The notes: generated from the letters alone by a model not told the origin. Shown: positions 1-8,133, counted from the first letter of the stretch. The stretch is 14,967 nt of DNA from Treponema sp. (GCA_016290335.1 JAEETM010000082.1:1-14967); one strand, 5' to 3'. Program-made: numbers and translations.

Positions 1-140
1 TAATAGCAGCGGTGTCCAGGCCCTTCGTTTCGGCATAGGTATCCAGTTCATTGAAAAAAGAGACCCGCATGGCCAGATACGTGTTGGCAAACAGCTTGGT
101 CGCCTCCGCTTCCGTGTAGCCCGATTTTAGAATAGGGGTC
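1..140 (-). pseudogene. Internal fragment of UDP-glucose 6-dehydrogenase (left edge of window)
   Basis: Read from about position 140 down to 1 in the frame one base off the ATPase remnant, the sequence encodes [15 protein letters not shown], then [11 protein letters not shown], then [15 protein letters not shown]. This is the well-known central segment of UDP-glucose 6-dehydrogenase, which oxidises UDP-glucose to UDP-glucuronate. The N-terminal NAD-binding domain is absent: the piece starts abruptly inside the neighbouring ABC ATPase remnant and has no start codon or ribosome binding site of its own. It runs off the window, so whether the C-terminal half continues cannot be seen. The family match is clear; calling it non-functional is inferred from the missing N-terminus. 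Confidence 0.8.
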
Positions 141-287
141 TTCCAAACCACGTTTCCTTGCCCACCAGCGTTTCAGCTCTTTCTGCAGCGTAGTACGGCC
201 TATCTGTCCCAGACGGTATTCTTTTTTTAAGCCCCTGATGCGGATGGCCAGCCCGGCCTTTTGCATCTCTGCACATCTGTTATCCAT
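48..287 (-). pseudogene. Truncated Wzt-type ABC transporter ATPase, fused out of frame to ugd fragment
   Basis: The 79-codon ORF starts at an ATG at 287, 65 bases after the permease gene, where an export ATPase is expected. Residues 14 to about 56 ([38 protein letters not shown]) match the start of polysaccharide-export ABC ATPases of the Wzt/RfbE type. The gene breaks off before the Walker A loop, so no ATP-binding site, signature motif or Walker B is present. From about position 140 downward the DNA is a piece of UDP-glucose dehydrogenase in another frame, and the last ~25 residues of the ORF are a frame-shifted reading of that piece. It cannot energise the neighbouring permease; an intact ATPase would have to be elsewhere. 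Confidence 0.8.
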
Positions 288-332
288 AAATAGTAAACCT
301 GTTTTTTTGCAAGCCCTTTTTAAAGAAAGGTG

Positions 333-352
333 TGTTTATTATGCAATAAACA
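333..352. promoter_or_regulatory. Perfect 8-bp inverted repeat directly after the permease stop codon
   Basis: TGTTTATT at 333-340 and AATAAACA at 345-352 are exact reverse complements around a 4-base loop. The repeat touches the permease stop codon at 353-355. The stem is all A/T except one G-C pair, and on the minus strand it is followed by CACCTTTCTTT rather than a clean T run, so it is at best a weak terminator or a 3' stabilising hairpin between the permease and the ATPase remnant. Confidence 0.4.
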
Positions 353-1216
353 TCAAACCGTATCCAAAAATGTCTTTTCCACATGGTTAAAAACAACCAT
401 ACCCAAAACCGTCACAAGAACTGTAAATCCCAGACTCCAAAGATAAGAAACCGGAATGAACAAACCTTCGCCCAGCAAAATGAACCGGAATAACTCTACC
501 GGCGCAGTAACCGGGTTACACAACGCTGCTGTACGCATCCAACCTTGCGGCAGCTGGGACAGGGGATACACCACCGGCGTCCCGTACATCCAAAGCTGTA
601 CACCAAATTCAACCAGTACAGAAAGATCCCTGTATTTCGTGGTCAAACTGGAAATAATAATACCAACCCCCATCCCCATGAGGCCCAGCTGCAAAAGCAG
701 GAACGGAAGGACGATCCACAGTTCAAAGCGGGGGCTGACATTTCCTTTTAAACAATAATAAAACAGTACTATAAGCACCATGGAAATCTGGATCAGAAAA
801 CGGATCAGCATAGCAGCTACCCTGGAAATCGGTACAGTCAGCCGGGGAAAATACACTTTGCCGAACAGTGATGCATTATCAATAAATGTCCTGGCATTAT
901 CACTGACACAAGCTGAATAAAAATTCCAGACCGCCGTACCGCAAAGGAAAAACAAAAATTTAGGAACGCCGTCTGTCTGGATTCCCGCAATATAGCCAAA
1001 CACCAGTGTAAACATAATACTGGTAAGAAACGGCTTTAAAAACAGCCAGAGAGGTCCCAGAACTGTCTGGGCATAGGTAAGAACAAATGAGCGTTTCGTA
1101 AACAGAAAAATCAGATCCCTATACCGCCACACTTCGCCCAGTCGCAGATCTGTCCAGGCTCTGTCTGGAGAAATACATATGTAGTTGTTACTTTCGTTGT
1201 TATGATCGTATTTCAT
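353..1216 (-). CDS. wzm: Polysaccharide ABC transporter permease (Wzm/RfbA/TagG type)
   Basis: A 287-residue ABC-2 type membrane protein, normal length for the family. It would form the channel that moves lipid-linked polysaccharide (O-antigen or teichoic-acid-like) across the inner membrane together with a Wzt ATPase. The cytosolic N-terminus carries the amphipathic stretch LIFLFTKRSFVLTYAQTVLG, followed by about six hydrophobic segments (near residues 57-80, 87-106, 130-158, 165-192, 200-222 and 252-275), with typical QTVLGPLW and YRDL motifs. The ATG at 1216 is preceded by AGGAAA at good spacing. The adjacent ATPase gene is truncated, so in this window the permease has no partner. The specific substrate cannot be told from sequence. 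Confidence 0.9.
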   Translation of the reverse strand: MKYDHNNESNNYICISPDRAWTDLRLGEVWRYRDLIFLFTKRSFVLTYAQTVLGPLWLFLKPFLTSIMFTLVFGYIAGIQTDGVPKFLFFLCGTAVWNFYSACVSDNARTFIDNASLFGKVYFPRLTVPISRVAAMLIRFLIQISMVLIVLFYYCLKGNVSPRFELWIVLPFLLLQLGLMGMGVGIIISSLTTKYRDLSVLVEFGVQLWMYGTPVVYPLSQLPQGWMRTAALCNPVTAPVELFRFILLGEGLFIPVSYLWSLGFTVLVTVLGMVVFNHVEKTFLDTV

Positions 1217-1230
1217 TATTTTCCTAGTGT

Positions 1231-1251
1231 TTTAACCAATCATTGATTAAA
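1231..1251. promoter_or_regulatory. 21-bp dyad upstream of the permease gene
   Basis: The 21 bases form arms of 10 around a single central base: TTTAACCAAT on the left and ATTGATTAAA on the right. Nine of the ten pairs are exact; the exception is a C/A position that becomes a G-U pair in the minus-strand RNA. The dyad lies 15 to 35 bases upstream of the permease ATG. This suits a repressor or activator operator, or an RNA fold near the ribosome binding site. There is no T run for a terminator on either strand. Confidence 0.4.
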
Positions 1252-1259
1252 TTATTTAT

Positions 1260-1291
1260 ATATTTTTTAAAGCATATGAATAATCATATCA
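1260..1291 (-). promoter_or_regulatory. Possible weak promoter and small hairpin between cotH-like gene and permease
   Basis: In the 80-base AT-rich gap on the minus strand, TTGATA (1291-1286) lies 17 bases before TAAAAA (1268-1263), an approximate -35/-10 pair, with TATATAAATAA just beyond. The same stretch holds a 6-bp hairpin (ATATGA/TCATAT, 1274-1289) just after the cotH-like stop codon. AT-rich sequence gives many chance matches, so this is weak. It would allow the permease to be transcribed separately from the upstream operon. Confidence 0.25.
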
Positions 1292-1296
1292 AAGCC

Positions 1297-2976
1297 TTAC
1301 GGTTTCCAGCTTTCTACCATCGGTATAATATAATTATATCTTTTACGGAAGAAATCTAATGTTAATTTAATGAAAATATCCCGCCTCCGAAAGTTGCCCC
1401 CGAAACGCTTATAGAAGTCCGGCATGAGCGGCGACCAGGTTTTATCATAATAATCCATTTTAGCCTGCACACGGGAAAACTCGTAGTTTTCTGAACCGAT
1501 TCTTTTAATTGCTTCCAAAAATAACATGTAGAATTCGTTATTCCTGAGAGCTGCCCTGAAAACCGGAAAATTCTTGATTGCCTGTCGGAAATGATCCGTT
1601 ACAGGAGCATATTTTTCTAAACCCCAGCATCCTGAACTATCATCTGTATCATGGACGATAAACTGCCACCGCCCGCCATTATAGGATGTGTCTTTAGTCC
1701 GCCAGAGAATATGGTTATGAGCAGTATCCCAGTCGACGTCACCAATATAGATCCGCAATGCAAAAAAATCTGCCATGGAACGGATATCTACCGTGTCGCA
1801 GAACCGCCGGTATACTGTAGGGTCTGTCAGATCCTTATCTGCAAAAGCCTGCAATTCTTTATAAAGCTTTATATCTTCCTTTCTCCCCACTTTAACTCTC
1901 AATTCCTTGATGACAACTACATTATTCTTGTCAACTCCAAACCGTTTCTCCATCATTTTGCCTGAGATGATTTCATTCAGCGAATAGGGACCCCAGTATT
2001 CTCCGTTTAAAAACAATACTGCCGGACGGGAATCCAATACCGTATAATTTCCTCCCCTGGCCAGGTCCTGAAGAAATGCATCCCTGAACTTGAGGCGTTC
2101 TATATCTCCGTTTCGTAACGCAAATGTCTTATACTCACCCGGTTTATCAAATAATGCGAACGGAAGCAGTGCGCAACCGTACTTCTTCCGGAAACACACC
2201 TTAAACGATTTCTGATTCATCAACCGGGAAGTGCCGCCAAATATCCGCATCCCTGCATTCAGTACCATATCCGGCTTCGATGAACCACTGCTAAAAAACT
2301 GAACCTGACAGGGTCTTTCCCAATACTTCCCCCGTTGGGTTGAGTTCGTATTAGCCCACCACTCATCCTTTTGGGCTATAACCATTTTACCTTCTTCTGT
2401 ATTTTTCCATGCGTCAAATATAGCACCGGAAACATAAATACCCGTTTTGTAATCCAGCAGGTCCCGGGGATCTGTAATAACCGAAACAATCAGGCAATTT
2501 GGAAATCTTTTGACAAAATCTGCTTCTAAAAAATACACATTCGACTGCACTTTATCGCTGACTCTGCCTTTGCTGTCAACCAGGGCTGTATTCAATACAA
2601 CACCGGCAGGCAGGCTGTCATCCTGACATAAAACGGACTTTCCCAATTCTGGACACAGGATCAGATTCCTATGATCCACAAGATATCCGGACATGTTGCG
2701 GTTTAATGTAACTTCCAGTTCAGACTTGCCGCTGGCATCTTTTTCGGAAGGTGTTGTTCCGTTCGTGGTAAACGCTATCGTATACCCTTCCGGCGCCTTC
2801 ATATGTACTTTCAGGGACCGTTCCACGTAAAGACCGGATTCATGGGAAAATACTATGCCGTTATCCATTACACGCCGCAGTTTTCGTTTTCTCAGCAGCG
2901 CTGCCATTTCTAAACGCAGAAAGACGCGTTTCATAAACCGGATGTACGCTGATGGGGTAAGGTATTTCTTCCACAT
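1297..2976 (-). CDS. CotH kinase-like protein with N-terminal chitobiase-C-like domain
   Basis: A 559-residue protein with no signal peptide that I can see; residues 1-36 are strongly basic. Residues about 43-150 contain FTTNGTTPS, like the chitobiase/hexosaminidase C-terminal repeat that often precedes CotH domains. Residues about 160-555 look like a CotH domain: MRIFGGTSR and KSFKVCFRKKYG near 243-266, LNGEYWGPYSLNE at 323-335, IYIGDVDWDTAHNHILWR at 409-426 and the acidic IVHDTDDSSG at 440-449, where CotH proteins normally have a metal-binding Asp. Bacillus CotH is an atypical protein kinase of spore-coat proteins; homologues also occur next to exopolysaccharide genes. The gene follows the PIG-L fusion by 22 bases, with GAGAG ahead of the ATG. 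Family call firm; substrate unknown. Confidence 0.8.
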   Translation of the reverse strand: MWKKYLTPSAYIRFMKRVFLRLEMAALLRKRKLRRVMDNGIVFSHESGLYVERSLKVHMKAPEGYTIAFTTNGTTPSEKDASGKSELEVTLNRNMSGYLVDHRNLILCPELGKSVLCQDDSLPAGVVLNTALVDSKGRVSDKVQSNVYFLEADFVKRFPNCLIVSVITDPRDLLDYKTGIYVSGAIFDAWKNTEEGKMVIAQKDEWWANTNSTQRGKYWERPCQVQFFSSGSSKPDMVLNAGMRIFGGTSRLMNQKSFKVCFRKKYGCALLPFALFDKPGEYKTFALRNGDIERLKFRDAFLQDLARGGNYTVLDSRPAVLFLNGEYWGPYSLNEIISGKMMEKRFGVDKNNVVVIKELRVKVGRKEDIKLYKELQAFADKDLTDPTVYRRFCDTVDIRSMADFFALRIYIGDVDWDTAHNHILWRTKDTSYNGGRWQFIVHDTDDSSGCWGLEKYAPVTDHFRQAIKNFPVFRAALRNNEFYMLFLEAIKRIGSENYEFSRVQAKMDYYDKTWSPLMPDFYKRFGGNFRRRDIFIKLTLDFFRKRYNYIIPMVESWKP

Positions 2977-2998
2977 AAAACGCTCTCTTTATAAATGA

Positions 2999-4372
2999 TT
3001 ATCTTGTTTTAATATCGTTCAGTTCCCGTTGCAATTTCCCGATTTCCTTTGCCAGCCGTACAATTATTTTATGTTTCGTTTTTAAATCATCCTGTTGCTT
3101 CCGGTATTTATCCTGCAGATTCTTCAGAAAACTGACTTCATTCTTGCAGTAAGTAACGATCTTGTATAAATCATCTTCATGCAACAAGAAACCCCTAATA
3201 ACCGATATTGGTGCAAAACATATCCGGGCATCCGAAAACTCCTGCAGATAAAAAAGATACGAATGATACAGGTCTTCGATAAACTGATTGTGGCATAACA
3301 TGTCGTCGTCAACAGCAATTACAAACGCATCCGGGTTTGCATTAACGGCCCATAAGTATTTGTCACGGGTCTTCATATCGCTCCCGTACCACCGAATCGA
3401 AAGACCGTTTTCCTCTGTCATTTTTATAAGCTCATCCGGCAGGTCTTTCTCCCTATTGGGAAAAGCTGCAGATGCCAGCCATAAAATAACCACGTCCGGG
3501 GTAAGGCTCTGCTCATAAACGGTAGAAAGCGTTTTAACGGCGCTGTTGAGCCTGCCCGGATTCGAATTCAGTGATACAATCAGCTCCCTACATATACTGA
3601 CCTCCGGTTCAGGAACAGCTGGTTCCCGTTTACATATATGACAGTACGAGGCCCCGTTTTTCAGAAGTGAGTCAAACGCTTCTGCTATATCGTGATACCC
3701 CACCGCGTAGCGACCGGCCTCCGGGTCCCAATGGGAATACGCTTTTAAGGCTTTCTGCATCTTTTCCTGTACCAAAGCTGTTGCAGCAGCAATCGCCACT
3801 CTGCATTCTCCCCGGATAAAATCCATTTTATGGTAAAAGAGCTCTGCATAATACGGCTCTGTAAATAAGCGGAGTTCACGGATATAGCCTTCGTTAAACA
3901 GTTCTGCCGCAGCATAGCCCAGCCCTTTATGGTCGCGGTGCTGCCAGTTGTTTTCAAGATTGGGGTCCAATGTGCATACGACACAATCCGGACCCATTGC
4001 GTTAAGATAGTGCAATATGGTCTTCTTACTGTCGCAAACGGTCAGCTTCCCGTCAATAAAACGTTGTTTCAGAATATGCACATGGCCGTCTTCAACCCCT
4101 AATGCCCTGCAACTTTCACGGAACTCCTTATCTCTGGCAGTTGTTAAATCTTCCTCCGTCAACTGATAGGTATGGAATCCATGGCACTTATCGCATTTTT
4201 TCCCATTTGCCAGTTCTTGCCTGACCGTACACTTAGAGCCGTCTGTACACAAAATAACATGAACGTTATGCCCCTCGCTTATGGATTTGCAGATATCAAT
4301 GCCCATGGACAGGAGTTCATCATCCTGATGGGGTGAAAAATAAAGGATTGTTTTTTTAACAGATACTTTCAT
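2999..4372 (-). CDS. PIG-L-type N-deacetylase fused to a shortened glycosyltransferase domain and coiled coil
   Basis: 457 residues in three parts. Residues about 1-240 are a PIG-L/LmbE deacetylase: SPHQDDE at 13-19 and HRDHKG at 145-150 provide the usual zinc ligands. This fold removes acetyl groups from N-acetylated sugars. Cysteine pairs (CDKC at 60-63, CHIC at 244-247) could bind extra metal. Residues about 262-405 resemble the first half of the glycosyltransferase encoded at 11563-12509: similar ...PDVVILWLA... and SIRWYGSDMK stretches, and AVDDDM at 354-359. The segment that should carry the acceptor region appears missing before LHEDDLYK at 397-404. Residues about 410-455 are a charged, probable coiled coil. 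The ATG overlaps the upstream stop (ATGA) and has GGGAG ahead. Deacetylase activity is plausible; transferase activity is doubtful. Confidence 0.8.
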   Translation of the reverse strand: MKVSVKKTILYFSPHQDDELLSMGIDICKSISEGHNVHVILCTDGSKCTVRQELANGKKCDKCHGFHTYQLTEEDLTTARDKEFRESCRALGVEDGHVHILKQRFIDGKLTVCDSKKTILHYLNAMGPDCVVCTLDPNLENNWQHRDHKGLGYAAAELFNEGYIRELRLFTEPYYAELFYHKMDFIRGECRVAIAAATALVQEKMQKALKAYSHWDPEAGRYAVGYHDIAEAFDSLLKNGASYCHICKREPAVPEPEVSICRELIVSLNSNPGRLNSAVKTLSTVYEQSLTPDVVILWLASAAFPNREKDLPDELIKMTEENGLSIRWYGSDMKTRDKYLWAVNANPDAFVIAVDDDMLCHNQFIEDLYHSYLFYLQEFSDARICFAPISVIRGFLLHEDDLYKIVTYCKNEVSFLKNLQDKYRKQQDDLKTKHKIIVRLAKEIGKLQRELNDIKTR

Positions 4373-5526
4373 TTATTATAACTCCCAAATTTAGATAACA
4401 ACCCTTTCTGTTCGCCATTATTGTTCCACACGGAAAAAAACTGCGGAAAATCAATCATATTAGAAAAAACAGAATCACGATTGCCATAGTAGCAATTCAG
4501 GTTCCATAAAGAAATACATCTGTTCAAATAATAATCTTTACGATCACGACGGATTTTGGCATCCGCCATCCGTTTTTTAGCAATATTGTATGAAATTAAT
4601 TTCTGTACATTCGCAATATCATAATCCGTGAACGGTAACGCGTATGCCACTCCTTCCGGAGCCAGGCCCGGATACAACCGGCATAAAACATCAAGCATCA
4701 AACGGGCATGCAACGTAAGTTTACTTTTCTTAGCAAGTCCGACAAACTTTTCCCAATCCAAAACAGGGGTTTCTAAGAAGAACTTGCTGTCCAAAAACAA
4801 ATTCACAAAGTGATTATCCAAACCGTTACATATACGTGAACAGGAAACTTCCAAGCCCTGAACAAAAAAAATCAACAGAAGCATTTCAGGACAGGGGACA
4901 AACACTTTTTTCCCACGCCAGCTGATTTCCAGAGAATTTTGCCAGATATCCGCGCGATCTCCTGTCAGTATAATTGCACGGAGATACACACTATTCACAG
5001 CGACTCTGACATCATTCTTTACATAAACATTCTGCTCCCAGGATTTGCCATGCAAACTAAAACCCTGTTCTTCTAAAATTATTTCTGCTTTTGTAACATC
5101 TTCAGGATGCACCAATATTTCAATGTCGCTCCGGTAACGTGCTTCTTCCGGCTGATAAAATGTTTTTATAGCGGTTCCGTTTAATAACAGAACATCAATA
5201 CTCTTTTTACTAAAAGCTTCTAATATACCAGTTAATTCACATAACCCTCTGCCGTTTTTAACCGTAAATTGTTTTACTATCCCCTTGATACGCGGAGCCT
5301 GTTCTTTCGGAACCCCCACATAATGCAACCGGCTTGCCAGTTTACTTGCCAGCCATACACTACGATAATCCAACGTTTCAATATCATATTTTGCAAAAAA
5401 CGCCCTTAACAAATCCGGTGTTATGCCATCATTAAAGTGCAAATCCAGCAGATCTCCTGTAACAGTATGATCTATACTTAAATTGTCCAGTATGGTTTGC
5501 AGAGTATTTTCATATGTTTCTGTCAT
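4369..5526 (-). CDS. Nucleotidyltransferase-family protein, probably degenerate active site
   Basis: 385 residues. Residues 110-158 (VLLLNGTAIKTFY, RYRSDIEILVHPEDVTKAE, LEEQGF) match the pol-beta-like nucleotidyltransferase family also encoded at 12539-13747. The usual KG is NG (116-117), the DxD is DIE (134-136), and the ELHH motif of the other copy (supplying the likely third carboxylate) is replaced by AVNS (176-179). Catalysis is therefore doubtful, though a binding role is possible. Related proteins modify peptides or sugars in phospho-lasso-peptide clusters, but the substrate here is unknown. It begins 11 bases after a GT2 gene with no clear ribosome binding site, implying coupling, and overlaps the PIG-L fusion by 4 bases. 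Confidence 0.7.
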   Translation of the reverse strand: MTETYENTLQTILDNLSIDHTVTGDLLDLHFNDGITPDLLRAFFAKYDIETLDYRSVWLASKLASRLHYVGVPKEQAPRIKGIVKQFTVKNGRGLCELTGILEAFSKKSIDVLLLNGTAIKTFYQPEEARYRSDIEILVHPEDVTKAEIILEEQGFSLHGKSWEQNVYVKNDVRVAVNSVYLRAIILTGDRADIWQNSLEISWRGKKVFVPCPEMLLLIFFVQGLEVSCSRICNGLDNHFVNLFLDSKFFLETPVLDWEKFVGLAKKSKLTLHARLMLDVLCRLYPGLAPEGVAYALPFTDYDIANVQKLISYNIAKKRMADAKIRRDRKDYYLNRCISLWNLNCYYGNRDSVFSNMIDFPQFFSVWNNNGEQKGLLSKFGSYNK

Positions 5527-5537
5527 AATATCGATAA

Positions 5538-6227
5538 TTACGTTTTTCTCGCCCTTCTCAGTTTTCTATAAGCATCAATAACTATTTTTCGCAATTCTTC
5601 ATCATAAACATCTTTTTGGGAAGTTGAGATGTTGGAAGTATGTATCCTGCGTAAATATAGAACTTCGTCCACACAGTGCTCTACGTTGATCCTATAAAAT
5701 TTCAGGCGGAAAATCCAGTCTGTATCTTCACTAAATTCCATAGCCTCGTCAAATTGTCCTATCTCATCAAACAGACTGATATCTATCAATGCAGTTGGTA
5801 AACACCAGTCTATAACGGTTTGCAAAAGAGTCTGCTGCTGCTCATCCAACTTGTCTTCCGGAATATCCGTAAAATTTCTGAATAACGTAAATACTATGCG
5901 GCAATCCGGATGAGTCCGTACATAATCTATCTGCTTCCGCAATTTATCTTTCTTCCATAAATCATCCGAGTCAAGGGTGGCAATCCACTTTCCCTTCGCT
6001 GCTTTAAGAGCAGTGTTCCGTGCCTTGGAAATACCACTATGTTCCTGATAAATGTAACGGATTCCTTCATATTCCTCTGCAATTTCTTTCGTGTTATCCG
6101 TAGAACCGTCATCCACAAGAATTACTTCATAATCCTTAAACGTCTGTTTTTGTATGCTCTCCAGGGCATCCTTAAGAAAATGGGCACGGTTATAGGTCAC
6201 TACAATTACGGAAATCAACGGATCCAT
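5538..6227 (-). CDS. GT2 family glycosyltransferase (paralogue copy A)
   Basis: 229 residues, a bare GT-A domain with no membrane segment, so probably cytosolic or peripheral. SVIVVTYNRAHFLKDALESI opens the fold, DDGST (39-43) binds the nucleotide, and LDSDDLW (85-91) contains the metal-binding acidic cluster. EDTDW, with a candidate catalytic acid, and LRRIHTSNIS near the end are shared with copies B, D and E. The ATG at 6227 has a strong AAGGAG seven bases ahead. It is one of five paralogues in this window but is separated from the other four by the HprK-like gene and another GT2. Donor and acceptor sugars cannot be assigned from sequence; uxs upstream makes UDP-xylose one candidate donor. 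Confidence 0.9.
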   Translation of the reverse strand: MDPLISVIVVTYNRAHFLKDALESIQKQTFKDYEVILVDDGSTDNTKEIAEEYEGIRYIYQEHSGISKARNTALKAAKGKWIATLDSDDLWKKDKLRKQIDYVRTHPDCRIVFTLFRNFTDIPEDKLDEQQQTLLQTVIDWCLPTALIDISLFDEIGQFDEAMEFSEDTDWIFRLKFYRINVEHCVDEVLYLRRIHTSNISTSQKDVYDEELRKIVIDAYRKLRRARKT

Positions 6228-6300
6228 ACGTTTTCTCCTTCACAACAGTGTTGGCAGACTTCAGATTCTTGTAAGTTACATAGAACATTTTTGCTTTGTT

Positions 6301-7371
6301 TTAATTTGTACACGGTAAATCCCTTATCCACTTTTTTAAATACTGACAGTTTTTATGCAAATCTTGCGTTAAGCTAAACCGATACACCGGCATACCCCAC
6401 AAGCGCTGCGACAGTTTTTTGACAAATGTAGCATCAAACACACAACCCAGTTGTTTATTAGTGGAATAAATAACCTGTACTAATGCTTTGCTGGATTTAT
6501 CCGTTGTAATCTCAGGTTCTGAATTGTCTGTAATCCGCGGAAAAATAATAGCCTCTACAGGCAAACCAGATTTAATCAGACTTTCACTTACTGTAAAAGC
6601 TCCCTTTTCTTCCTGCATTGGCAGAATTTCAAAAGGCTTAAACATAGGCAATTTGGAAATGGAATACGGATTTAATGAAACATTCGTATAAATCGGATAC
6701 ACGATGTGAGAATCAGTAGCACTTAGCAGACAATAATCATCAGAAACAAATTCAAATCCATCTGCCAGGCAGGAACAGGCAAGTGTACTTTTCCCCGTTC
6801 CTCCGTGCCCTACTATCAGAACTCCATGTCCATCTTTGCCAACAGCAGCCGCATGCAACATTAAAAGCTCATGCCGTTGCGCCCATAAAAAAATAACTCT
6901 TGCAAAAGGATGGTTGGCAATGGGCCATTTCACATCTGTAGCGGGATTTGACAACAGATAATATTTATTTTTCAGACGATCTTCTGCTCTCAGTTCATCC
7001 CATATTATTTCAATATATCCACAATCATCCGCCGCCTTAGAAAAGTTTTCATTAAATTGTGCAAAATTTTTTAAATGAGCAAAATTGTGCAGTTGATAAG
7101 GAAAAATATCATCTTCCCACCAAATAAATGTTGCATCAACTGAAACACCATTATCGGGTTGTACAAACATATCCGGTATTACATATCTAGCATAATCAAC
7201 ATTTGGAAAAACCAAACGTACCATATAACCGGCTATATGAGCAAGCACACTAACCCTTTCAGGCAAGATTTTCTGCAATCGTTCATCCAGTACTACAAAA
7301 TAATCAGAAAGATTTTCTGCTTTAGAAAAGTTCAACTCTTTCATCTCCAATCTGAAAAACAGACCCTTCAA
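6301..7371 (-). CDS. HPr kinase-like P-loop protein
   Basis: 356 residues from the TTG at 7371, or 347 from the ATG at 7344; neither has a well-spaced ribosome binding site, so the start is uncertain. LHAAAVG (172-178), the Walker A loop GHGGTGKST (188-196) and FVSDDYCLL (208-216) match the C-terminal kinase domain of HprK, which phosphorylates Ser in HPr. The long N-terminal part is not the standard HprK sensor domain, and there is no HPr gene here. Such HprK-like proteins are linked with PqqD-like, nucleotidyltransferase and GT2 genes, and in lasso-peptide clusters some phosphorylate the peptide C-terminus. All three partner types are present in this window. Kinase fold fairly sure; substrate unknown, and the fold may work on a sugar or peptide. 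Confidence 0.8.
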   Translation of the reverse strand: MKGLFFRLEMKELNFSKAENLSDYFVVLDERLQKILPERVSVLAHIAGYMVRLVFPNVDYARYVIPDMFVQPDNGVSVDATFIWWEDDIFPYQLHNFAHLKNFAQFNENFSKAADDCGYIEIIWDELRAEDRLKNKYYLLSNPATDVKWPIANHPFARVIFLWAQRHELLMLHAAAVGKDGHGVLIVGHGGTGKSTLACSCLADGFEFVSDDYCLLSATDSHIVYPIYTNVSLNPYSISKLPMFKPFEILPMQEEKGAFTVSESLIKSGLPVEAIIFPRITDNSEPEITTDKSSKALVQVIYSTNKQLGCVFDATFVKKLSQRLWGMPVYRFSLTQDLHKNCQYLKKWIRDLPCTN

Positions 7372-7383
7372 TTAAATATACAT

Positions 7384-8115
7384 TTATTTTTTATTGCTCA
7401 TCCGCTGTGCCAGCAGCCGTTTTCTGATGATGGAAGCATAATCCTGCATCTGACCCTGCATAAGAACTCTGCCGGTATTTGTTAAATGAATCCTTCTGCG
7501 TACCGTTATCACATTCAACTGCACCGTTTTTAACCCGGTACTCCGCATGCGTACCAGCCAGTCTACCGTTTCTCCGCCGCTTTTCAGATTTGGGTCGAAA
7601 TAACCTACTTTCAGCAGCGCTTCCTTTTTCCCCAAGCAGCAACCTGAAAGAAACGCGCCGAAAGGCACCTTTTTCTTAATCAGTTCGCCGGCAGTTTTTG
7701 CATCCAATTCTTCTGAAATAAACTCTTCTGCCATGCCTAACACAATCACTGCGCCTTCATTTTGTAAAAGACCCTGATACAAAGATTCGATGGCGTCGGG
7801 CATCAATACATCATCTGCGTCCAAAAACAGAAGATAATCCCCTGTCGCTTCCTTTATACCATAGTTACGGGCCGCTGACGCACCCTGATGATCCTGATGC
7901 AAAATCTTTAAGACAGACCCTATAGACCTTGCAGCAACTGAACTCTCCAACCGCTCCACACTGCCATCCGTAGAACCGTCATCAATCACAATAATTTCCG
8001 TAGTTAAAGGAAAACTCGCCTGCTGTTTCCTTACAGAAAACACCGCCTGCACTAAATAGGAGCCAGCATTATAGCAGGGAATAATGACAGATGCTTTGAT
8101 TACTTTTGTAAACAT
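7384..8115 (-). CDS. GT2 family glycosyltransferase (divergent, not one of the five paralogues)
   Basis: 243 residues. SVIIPCYNAGSYL begins the GT-A fold, DDGSTDGS is at 45-52 and FLDADDVLMP (97-106) carries the metal-binding acids. The C-terminus RRRIHLTNTG followed by a basic helical tail differs from the five MDPL-type paralogues and resembles GT2 proteins found with PqqD/HprK-like genes. AGGAG lies 11 bases before the ATG. It sits 18 bases after copy B and 12 bases before the longest form of the HprK-like ORF, so it probably acts with that protein. Sugar specificity unknown. Confidence 0.88.
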   Translation of the reverse strand: MFTKVIKASVIIPCYNAGSYLVQAVFSVRKQQASFPLTTEIIVIDDGSTDGSVERLESSVAARSIGSVLKILHQDHQGASAARNYGIKEATGDYLLFLDADDVLMPDAIESLYQGLLQNEGAVIVLGMAEEFISEELDAKTAGELIKKKVPFGAFLSGCCLGKKEALLKVGYFDPNLKSGGETVDWLVRMRSTGLKTVQLNVITVRRRIHLTNTGRVLMQGQMQDYASIIRKRLLAQRMSNKK

Positions 8116-8133
8116 TTTTATAAGAACTCCTTT

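Noticed and set aside
456..758. Plus-strand open frames, here and elsewhere (for example 1651-1965, 6039-6377, 7159-7485, 13382-13732)
   Set aside because: All lie opposite well-supported minus-strand genes, resemble no family and lack convincing start sites.
6207..6290. A short frame (MFYVTYKNL...) between the HprK-like gene and GT2 copy A
   Set aside because: It runs out of frame into GT2 copy A, has no ribosome binding site of its own and looks like chance.
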